The position numbers and the translations under genes were made by a program. The notes below the pieces were generated by a model, which was not told the DNA's origin, searched no databases, and worked only from the letters and a program-made list of their open reading frames with translations. From DATBRV01 sp036560145 (lineage in GTDB: Bacteria > Myxococcota_A > UBA9160 > SMWR01): 56,189 bases of DNA. Every line of letters starts with the position of its first letter. Position 1 is the stretch's first letter. Where the stretch lies: the NCBI GenBank assembly GCA_036560145.1, contig DATBRV010000004.1, forward strand, positions 1 through 56,189. Reading direction: 5' to 3'. Shown here one piece after another: positions 20,601 through 27,131 of this stretch.

Positions 20601-23600
20601 AGCTCGCCACCGGCCCCGATCGGGAGAGGGAGATCGGGCTGCGCAGCCGGGCTGCGGCGCTGCTCGCCGACGCCACGGACGGCGCCGAGCGGGTTCGCCG
20701 CCACTGGGAGCGCATCCTCGAGCTGGACGGCGCGAACGCGGCGGCCTCCGATTACCTGATCGCGCACTGGGAGAGCCACGGCGATGCGACGGCCGTGGTC
20801 GAGCTGCTGGAGCAGCGGCTGGAGGCGTCGGGCGCGCAGCCGCGCGACGCTCGCGGCGAGTGGGCGGCGCAGCGCGCCTCCCTGCGGCTGCGCATCGCCG
20901 GGCTACGAGCGACGCGCCTGGCCGATCCCGACGGCGCGATCGCCACGCTGGAGCCGGCGCTCGCCGAGCTGGGGCCGCAGCCCGCGATCGCCGAGCCGCT
21001 CGCCGACCTCTACGAACGAGCGGGCTACGGCGACGATCTGATCGAGCTGTGCGAGCGCGCCGCCGCCGCCAGCGCCGAAGCCGGCGAGCGCGGCGGCTGG
21101 CAGCTGCGAAGAGGCGCTGCGCTGCGCAAGCTGCGGCGCGAGGCCGACGCGGCCGAGGCCTACCGCCAGGTGCTCACGGATCGCCCCGGCGACCGCGAGG
21201 CCGAGGCGGCCCTGCGCGAGATCTATCGGCGGCTGGGCGAGCACGAGCCGCTGGCGCGCCTGCTCGAGACCGAGCTGAGCCGGCCTGCGACGCCCTCGGA
21301 GGTGGCGACCCGCCTCGAGCTGGCGAGCCTGCTCGCGGGCTCGCTCGCCCGCCCCGGCGAGGCGCTGCCGCACCTGCGGCGCGTGCTCCAGCTCGAGCCG
21401 GGCCAGCCCGAGGCGGAGGCCTGCGCGCTCGAGCTCGCGGAGCGGCTGGGCGAGGACGATCTGCTGCTCGAGCTGCTCGACGCTGCGCTCGCGCATGCGT
21501 CTCCGCCCGCGACGCGAGCGCGCCGGCTGCTGGAGCGTGCACGCCGGCTCGCCCCGATCCTTCCCGCAGACGCCGAGCGCGACCTGCGCGAGGCGCTGGC
21601 CCTCGACCCGAGCCTGACGCCGGCGCGCGCGGATCGGCTGGCGCTGCTCGAGCAGCTCGGGCGCTGGCCGGAGCTGCTCGCCGCGATCGAGCACGAGACG
21701 CTGAGCGAGGAAGCCGGGCGCCGCGCCGAGCTGCTCGAACGGGGCGCCGCGATCGCCTGGCAGCGGCTCTCGCCCGACGCCGCCCTCCCCTGGCTGGCGC
21801 GGCTGCGCAGCGAACGGCCGGAAGATGCGAGCCTTCCCGCGCGCTGCGCCGAAGCCCACCGTCTGGCCGGGCGCGCCGAGGCGCGCCTGTGCGCGCTCGG
21901 CGAGGAGCTCGCGCTGCTGACGGATCCGGCGCGGCGGCGCACGCTGCTGCTCGAGCGCGCGCGCGTGCTCGAACGCGAGCTCGCGGCTCCCGGCCGCGCC
22001 GTGGCGGAGCTGGAGACGCTCTATCGTGTCGACCCGGAGGACGTGGAGATCCTGCGCGAGCTCGAACGGCTGCACCGCGACCTCGGCCGCCCCCGCGAGC
22101 GGGTTCGGATGCTCGAGGCGCTGCTGGCGCAGGCCGACGAGAGCGAGCGCGTCCCGCTGCTGTGCGAAGCCGCGGCGCTCTGGTCCGGTCCGCTCGGCGA
22201 TCCGCAACGGGCCGCGGCGCACCTGCAAGAAGCGGTGGCCGCGACGCCCCGCGGCAGCGGACTGCACGTCGAGCTGCTGCGCGCGCTGGGCGAGTCGCTG
22301 CGCGCCGCCGGCCCGCCGCAGGCGTGGGCGCGCAGCGCGGAAGCCGAGCTGCGCGCGCTCGACCCCGCGGCGCCCGTCTTCGAGGACCGCCGCCGCGAGC
22401 TGGCCCGCGCGCTCGCGCGCGCCTACGAGCACGAGCTGCACCGCCCCGATCTGGCCTTGCGTCACCTGCGCTCCCTCGCGGAAGGCCCCGCCGCGCGCGC
22501 GCATTCGCCCGAGGCGCGCCAGGAGATCGAGGACGCGCTGCTTCGGTTGCTGCGGGTCTGCGCCGGACCCGTCGAGCTGGAATCGCACCTCGCCGCTCGC
22601 CTCGCGCGCGCTCCCGCCGGCGCCGAGGACTGGCTCGAGCTCGCGCGCCTGCGCGACGAGAAGCTGCGCGCGGGCGCGGCGGCGGCCGATGCCTATCGAC
22701 GGGCGCTCGATCTGGCGCCCGACTCGCTGGATGCGCTGCGCGGGCTGCGCGGCGTCGCCGAGCGGCTGGGTGCCTGGAACGAGGTCGCCGAGACGCTGGA
22801 GCGCGAGCTCGAACAGAACGCGGGCGCCCCCGGCGAGGAGCGCGCCGCGCTGCTGCGCCGGCTCGGCGACGTCTGCTGGCAGCGCCTGAAATCGACCACG
22901 CAGGCGAGCCGTTGCTACGCCGCCGCGTTGGAGGCGGATCCGCGCGACTTCGAGGCGCTGCACGCGCTCGAGCGATTGCTCGAGGCGATGGAGGACTGGC
23001 GCGGCGCCCTCGACCTCTACGAGAGCGAGGTCGAGATGCTGGGCGAACGCGATCCGGAGCGCCGCCAGCACGCCTGTCTGCGCGCCGGCGAGATCGCGCG
23101 CGATCGCACCGGCGAGCCCGCTCGCGCGCTGCGGGCCTACTTACAGGCCGCGGAGCTGGGGCCCCTGGCCCCGGCGCAGCGGGCCGCGCTCGCCGAGCTG
23201 CACCTGCGCTGCGGCGACGCCGCCGCCTTCGCCGAGGTCTTCGCGAGCTGGTGCGACGACCCGGCCGCCGGCGCGGGGGCTGCCGATCATCTGCGTCTGG
23301 CCGAGGCGCTGGAAGGGCTCGGGCGGCACGCGGACGCGCTTGCGTGCGTGGAGCGCTCGCTCGCCGTCGACGGCGGCCAGCGGGCGGCCTGGAAGCTCGC
23401 CGCGCGGGTCCGCGAGGCTTTGCAGGACGTCTCCGGAGCCGCCCGCGCCTGGGCGAGCGCCGCCGCGCTCGGCGACGGCACCGACGCGGCGGACGCCTGG
23501 GTCCGCGCGGCGGACCTGAGCCGGGCCGAGGACCCGCCGCAAGCGCTCGCATGGCTGGAGAAGGCCGCGCGTCTCGACTCGGGATCGTCCGCGGTGCAGG

Positions 23601-25534
23601 CGGCGCTCGCCTCCGCGCGCGAGGCGTGTGGAGATCGGGGAGCCGCGCTGGTCGCGGCCGAGCGCGCGCTCGAGCTGTTCGCGGGCGCGGGAGACCCGGC
23701 GCAGCGATGCGACACCGCGCGGCTCGGCGCGCGCTGTGGGCTGGCGCTGGGACGGCTGGAGTCGGCGGTGCGCTGCTTCGGCGTCGTTCTCGACCTCGTC
23801 CCCGCCGATCCCGAAGCGCAGGCGGGGCTGGCCGAAGCCTGCTTCAGCCTGGGGGATCTCGCCGCCGCCCGCCGCCACCTCGAGGCCTGCCTCGCCCATC
23901 CGGAGCCGAACGCGCAGCGCGCGCTTCACCTCGTCAGACTGGGCCGCTGTCTCGAGGCCGACAGGGAAGCCGACGCCGCGCTCGCGCGCTTCCAGGAGGC
24001 GCTCGCGCTCGACTCCGCAAGCGCCGAGGCGCACGAACGGATCGCCCTGCTGCACGAGCGCGCCGGGCGCATCGAGCCGGCGCTGGAGGCGCTGATGCGC
24101 TGGGCCGAGCACGCACCCGAACCCGCCACCCGCGGCGGCTGCCTGCTACGGGCGGCCGAGATCGAGCTGCGCGCGGGCGGGCGCGAAGCCGCCGCCGAGC
24201 AGCACCTGCGCGCGGCCCTCGAGGCCGAGCCGGCCTGCGCCCGCGCCTGGCTGCTGCTGGCGACCCGGGTCTGGGAATCGGGACGCGCGAGCGAATCGCT
24301 CGACCTCGCGACCCGGGCCCTCGCGCAGATCGCGGACGCGCCCGAGCGCGCGGCGCTGTCGGCGCTGCGCGGACGCGCCCTGGAGCGCCTCGGCGAGGCG
24401 CGTCTGGCGGCCGAAGCCTTCGGCGTCGCCGCGGCGGCCGATCCCCGCTGCGTGGAAGCGGCCGTCTCGGCTGCGCGCCTGCTGCGCGCGCAGGGACAAT
24501 GGCGCGCCGCCGGCGCTGCGCTCGCGGATTTCGCGCAGCGCCACCCGGGAGACGATCCGGCGGGCCTGGCGGACGTGTACGACCAGCTCGGCCGGCTGCG
24601 CGCGGGCCCGCTCGAGGACGTCGACGGGGCGATCCAGGCCTACCGCAGCGCGCTCGCGCTCGAGCCGGAGCGCGCCGCGACGCGTGCGGCGCTCGCGCAG
24701 CTGCTCAGCCATCGGCCCGCGGACTGGCCCGAGGCGCTCGCGCAACACCGGGCGGCGTTGGAAGCCGATCCCACGCTGGCGGCCTCGCTGCGCGCGGTGC
24801 TACGGATCGCCGAGGGCAGCGGGCGCGCGGAAGCCGCCGCGCAGGGTCGCGCGATCCTGCGCGCGCTGGGCGCGCAGAGCGCCGCCGAGCCGCCGGACGC
24901 GCCGGCCGCGCTCGCGCGGCCGCTGGCCGCCGGCGAGACGCTCGACGACCCGCTGGCCGAGACGCTTCGCCAGCTCGCCCAGCAGGCCGCGCGCGAGATC
25001 GCCGAGGCGCTCGATTCCTCGCCCGAGCTCCCGGTCAGCGCCGGCGCCAGCCCCCTCGCCGCCTTCCGCGCTGCGGCGCTGGCGGCCCAGGGCCGGCTCA
25101 CGGCGCCCGCCCTGCTGCCGCTGACCGCGGCGCAACACGGCGAGGTGCTGGGCGTGGTCGCGAACCTGGTGCTGGAGCCCGACCTCGTGCGCGGCGGCGG
25201 CCAGCTCGTGAACGGGCTCGCCTCGGCGCTCGGACGGCGCGCGCGGCGGCGTCTGCGCCGCGCGCTGGAAGGCACCTCGCCGGCGGCGATCGCCGCCCTC
25301 GACTGGGGCGCCTGGCTCGCCGAGGTGCGCACGCTGGCAGCGGCGGTCGCGCTCGACGAGACGCGCGGCGATCTGCGCACCGCGCTGCTCGCCTGCCTGG
25401 CCGACGACGCGGAGCGCCCGGCGGATTCGCTGCACGAGGCCGCCGACCTGACCGTGCTGGTCTCCGCGCATCCGGAGGCGCGCTCGCTGCTGCGCCGCGC
25501 GGTGCGCGCCTGGCTCGATCTGCTCCAGGCTTGA
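17654..25534 (+). CDS. Giant tetratricopeptide-repeat protein (about 2,626 residues)
   Basis: The protein is built almost entirely of degenerate 34-38-residue TPR-type helix pairs, recognisable by repeated endings such as ALETDP, ALALDP and ALELDG-like turns and A-G-A spaced helices. Dozens follow one another from about residue 40 to 2,350. No signal peptide, membrane helix or catalytic motif is visible, so it is probably a cytosolic scaffold. The last 280 residues differ and look like a separate helical domain. TPR arrays bind protein partners; which ones cannot be told. The start could be GTG at 17654 or ATG at 17672; neither has a strong ribosome site. A PilZ gene follows after 18 bases. 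Codon use matches the neighbours. Confidence 0.85.
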   Translation: MRSVTPMLERLRERFLADPGDLRAFTALEEQWFVAGRWDDLVWLYQHRLGAPDLAKDAKQRAGVLFRLGQIHAERRGDADAAARCFRDALAASPEQRPALRELRRIHASRAQWDLVLQLADLEIALPMRGEERADLLAETAAIWLRELRDPEQARELLARALSLVPEHPAALEGLARACEAEGQPREAALAWERLVARSRGSQRAAALAAQAALCAGPLGDAKRAGDLYRRALTDDPRCAAAADGLAGIARESGQWSLLVSLLEGRFETAGEPAQRAEIAIESARLQLEQLASPERARSWWLRALGQAPEDPRVVEGLAEVARALGDDTELLRCLERRAEIGGDGTPVSVLLEAASLRSDRGEDAIAASLLERALRQAPDDALVVEALSDTLTRLGRGEDLVDLLERRAALAGDDASTRAAIFAELGALQEERLGDSDAAVLAYQRAYAADPATAGVVAALERLHRKAEDWPSLRRLLEESAAGGPEAQRAGFACALGDLLAGRLKLPAEAARAYQRALETDPHSAPAHRGLRRLAAERGDSEALLRIAENELAATRDPARIAELARELVGGFEARGQHEPALAWAQRWAEIAPESPEPLEEWARLHAALGHDAELVTCLERQAPLLQGSARAANRRRLARHHAERGREADSIQCLESALESDPQDFESLEQLAAQLERAGRIEELVRARRWLADVAPPEGRAACLDALARLLAERMGDVPGAIEALTRLAACPGAPADAGARLEKLLERAGRYDDLAAHLLEARRGLAGDSREALRLDLRRARTLLDPLGHCDEAAALYREVLAQHPGSPEARDGLEKALRAAGDIAGLAERLEARAAYETDPQARALLALEQASLCEQLPDGLDGARRALERALASAPPAPICDTARERLASLLERIGDTAALRALLEASLSDLPPADAAVLHERLGRLCRDRLSDGDAAVHHFEAAARLLPGRPEAWRALSDLHETAGRSSELLQTLEAELATGPDREREIGLRSRAAALLADATDGAERVRRHWERILELDGANAAASDYLIAHWESHGDATAVVELLEQRLEASGAQPRDARGEWAAQRASLRLRIAGLRATRLADPDGAIATLEPALAELGPQPAIAEPLADLYERAGYGDDLIELCERAAAASAEAGERGGWQLRRGAALRKLRREADAAEAYRQVLTDRPGDREAEAALREIYRRLGEHEPLARLLETELSRPATPSEVATRLELASLLAGSLARPGEALPHLRRVLQLEPGQPEAEACALELAERLGEDDLLLELLDAALAHASPPATRARRLLERARRLAPILPADAERDLREALALDPSLTPARADRLALLEQLGRWPELLAAIEHETLSEEAGRRAELLERGAAIAWQRLSPDAALPWLARLRSERPEDASLPARCAEAHRLAGRAEARLCALGEELALLTDPARRRTLLLERARVLERELAAPGRAVAELETLYRVDPEDVEILRELERLHRDLGRPRERVRMLEALLAQADESERVPLLCEAAALWSGPLGDPQRAAAHLQEAVAATPRGSGLHVELLRALGESLRAAGPPQAWARSAEAELRALDPAAPVFEDRRRELARALARAYEHELHRPDLALRHLRSLAEGPAARAHSPEARQEIEDALLRLLRVCAGPVELESHLAARLARAPAGAEDWLELARLRDEKLRAGAAAADAYRRALDLAPDSLDALRGLRGVAERLGAWNEVAETLERELEQNAGAPGEERAALLRRLGDVCWQRLKSTTQASRCYAAALEADPRDFEALHALERLLEAMEDWRGALDLYESEVEMLGERDPERRQHACLRAGEIARDRTGEPARALRAYLQAAELGPLAPAQRAALAELHLRCGDAAAFAEVFASWCDDPAAGAGAADHLRLAEALEGLGRHADALACVERSLAVDGGQRAAWKLAARVREALQDVSGAARAWASAAALGDGTDAADAWVRAADLSRAEDPPQALAWLEKAARLDSGSSAVQAALASAREACGDRGAALVAAERALELFAGAGDPAQRCDTARLGARCGLALGRLESAVRCFGVVLDLVPADPEAQAGLAEACFSLGDLAAARRHLEACLAHPEPNAQRALHLVRLGRCLEADREADAALARFQEALALDSASAEAHERIALLHERAGRIEPALEALMRWAEHAPEPATRGGCLLRAAEIELRAGGREAAAEQHLRAALEAEPACARAWLLLATRVWESGRASESLDLATRALAQIADAPERAALSALRGRALERLGEARLAAEAFGVAAAADPRCVEAAVSAARLLRAQGQWRAAGAALADFAQRHPGDDPAGLADVYDQLGRLRAGPLEDVDGAIQAYRSALALEPERAATRAALAQLLSHRPADWPEALAQHRAALEADPTLAASLRAVLRIAEGSGRAEAAAQGRAILRALGAQSAAEPPDAPAALARPLAAGETLDDPLAETLRQLAQQAAREIAEALDSSPELPVSAGASPLAAFRAAALAAQGRLTAPALLPLTAAQHGEVLGVVANLVLEPDLVRGGGQLVNGLASALGRRARRRLRRALEGTSPAAIAALDWGAWLAEVRTLAAAVALDETRGDLRTALLACLADDAERPADSLHEAADLTVLVSAHPEARSLLRRAVRAWLDLLQA

Positions 25535-25552
25535 ACCTCGGGAGAGAATCCG

Positions 25553-25903
25553 ATGCCCAGGCGCACCGTTTCACGCGAGACGACGCGGCGCTTCCGGCGC
25601 CGCACGCTGCGCGTGATGGTCGAGTACCTGTGCGAGGCCGGACTCTGCTGCGATCCGGCGACGACGCTGGGCGCCGGCGGCCTCTTCATCGAGACCGAAT
25701 CGCCCCAGCGCGAGGGGGCGCGGCTCAAGCTGCGCTTCCGCCTGCCCGCCGGCGAGGTCACCCACGAAATCGAAGGCCGCGTGGTCTGGGCGCGCCGTCC
25801 GGGAGCCCAAGGCAGCCCGGGCATGGGGATCGAGTTCACCGACCGCACCGCCGCCGCCCGCCTCGCCCGAGAGCTCGCTGCGCTCGACGGGGACCGGCCT
25901 TAG
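25553..25903 (+). CDS. PilZ-domain protein
   Basis: The 116-residue protein has the small beta-barrel pattern of PilZ domains: an arginine-rich start (TRRFRRRTLRV), the TLGAGGLFIET loop, then LRFRLPAGEV, IEGRVVWARR and a final GMGIEF strand. PilZ domains can bind cyclic di-GMP through an RxxxR motif and a D/NxSxxG loop. Here the loop reads TLGAGG, so the Asp/Asn and Ser are missing and nucleotide binding is doubtful. It probably works with the giant TPR protein encoded 18 bases upstream. Its TAG stop runs into a dispersed repeat. Confidence 0.8.
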   Translation: MPRRTVSRETTRRFRRRTLRVMVEYLCEAGLCCDPATTLGAGGLFIETESPQREGARLKLRFRLPAGEVTHEIEGRVVWARRPGAQGSPGMGIEFTDRTAAARLARELAALDGDRP

Positions 25904-26045
25904 TGAACTTCGCTCGCCTTCGGCTCGCTGCGCGCCGCGCTGTGCGCGGCTTGCAAGACTGGCAAGCGGCCGCCCGACCTCGATTACGAGTCTGGCAAGC
26001 GGGCGATAGCCCGCGCGCAGCGAGCCGAAGGCGAGCGAAGTTCAC
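25903..26045 (+). repeat. Inverted pair of form A repeats between convergent genes
   Basis: Two copies face each other between pilZ and lpxC. The outer 33 bases (25903-25935 and 26013-26045) are perfect inverted copies. Each has its own inner hairpin: GCCGCGC/GCGCGGC around TGT in the left copy and GCGGGC/GCCCGC in the right copy. The TTGC-AGACT flank is present in both. The pair fills most of the space between the two stops and could act as a bidirectional terminator, though it has no T-run. Confidence 0.85.
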
Positions 26046-26064
26046 TAACGCCGGGCGCGCTTGC

Positions 26065-26961
26065 TCAAGCCGGCGAGAGCTGCGGCGCCAGGGCGCGGGC
26101 GGCGCCGGATTCGCGCAGCCGCCAGGCCTGCGGGCGCTCCAGCAGCGCCGCGACCAGGCGGTGGTGCAGCGCGTGTCCGCCGCACTCGACCTTCACGTGC
26201 CCGTCGATCGAGACCCCGAGCAGGGCGAGGTCGCCGAGCAGGTCGAGCACCTTGTGACGCACGAACTCGTCCGGCCAGCGCAGGCCCTCGGGGTTCATCA
26301 CGCGGGTTTCGTCGAGCAGCACGGTGTTGTGCAGCGAGCCGCCCTGGGCGAGCCCGGCGTTCCAGAGCGCACGCACGTCCTGGAGGAAGCCGAAGGTGCG
26401 CGCCGAGGAGATCTCCGTCTCGAAACGCCGCTCGTCGAGGCGGTCGAGCCTCAGCTCCTGACGGCCGATGGCGGGGTGCGAGAAGTCGACGGCATAGCTG
26501 ATGCGCAGCCCGCGCGCGGGCTCGATCCGGATGCGCCGGCCGCCCTCGTCGACCTCGATCGGCTCGAGCACGCGTAGCACCGCGCGCGGCTCGCGCTGCA
26601 CGCGCACCCCGGCGCTCCGGATCAGGTAGACGAAGGAGGCGGCGCTGCCGTCCATCACCGGCAGCTCGGGACCGGCGACCGAGATGCGGACGTTGTCGAT
26701 CCCGAGGCCGTAGAGCGCCGCGAGCAGGTGCTCGACGGTCGCCACGCTCGCGTCTCCGTTCCCGAGCGTGGTCGCGAGGCGGGTCGAGCGGACGCCGCCC
26801 GGGCGGGCCGGGATCTCGACCGCGTGCGTGCGGTCGGTGCGCACGAAGACGATGCCGGTGCCTGCGCGCGCCGGAGCCAGCTCGAGCCGGACCGGAGCCC
26901 CGCTGTGGAGACCGGTGCCCGTGCAGGACACCCGCTCCGCGAGGGTCTGCTGATTTCGCAC
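26065..26961 (-). CDS. lpxC: UDP-3-O-acyl-N-acetylglucosamine deacetylase
   Basis: LpxC is the zinc-dependent deacetylase that commits UDP-acyl-GlcNAc to lipid A, so this organism should have an outer membrane with LPS. The 298-residue protein has TVEHLLAALYGLGIDN with the first zinc histidine, the MDGSAASFV segment, and HKVLDLLGDLALLG, with the second zinc histidine and aspartate, then GGHALHH with the catalytic histidine. The GTG start is preceded by GGGGGGAG. It follows the TPR kinase by 170 bases on the same strand and ends at the inverted repeat pair. Confidence 0.95.
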   Translation of the reverse strand: MRNQQTLAERVSCTGTGLHSGAPVRLELAPARAGTGIVFVRTDRTHAVEIPARPGGVRSTRLATTLGNGDASVATVEHLLAALYGLGIDNVRISVAGPELPVMDGSAASFVYLIRSAGVRVQREPRAVLRVLEPIEVDEGGRRIRIEPARGLRISYAVDFSHPAIGRQELRLDRLDERRFETEISSARTFGFLQDVRALWNAGLAQGGSLHNTVLLDETRVMNPEGLRWPDEFVRHKVLDLLGDLALLGVSIDGHVKVECGGHALHHRLVAALLERPQAWRLRESGAARALAPQLSPA

Positions 26962-27091
26962 CGCTCCCCCCTCGAGACCCGAAACGAAATCGACGCCCGC
27001 GCAGAAGCAAGCTACGTGCCGGCAGCCGCGCTCGGAGCCGCGCGGTCCCGGGCCTGGAACAGCGCCTCGAGCGTGATCTTCATATCACGGT

Positions 27092-27109
27092 CGTGACGAT
27101 CGCGTCACG
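27092..27109. other. Perfect 7-bp palindromic hairpin between the kinase gene and lpxC
   Basis: CGTGACG and CGTCACG flank an ATCG loop, giving an 18-base symmetrical site 23 bases past the kinase stop. No T-run follows on either strand, so an operator or RNA-processing hairpin is as likely as a terminator. Confidence 0.35.
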
Positions 27110-27131
27110 TTCTCTGAGAGCGCCGATGGGT

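Noticed and set aside
15820..26577. Uninterrupted plus-strand open frame of 3,585 codons
   Set aside because: It runs antisense to ntrY and then out of frame through the TPR gene; the translation is Arg/Ala/Gly-rich without any conserved motif. High GC leaves few stop codons in such shadow frames.
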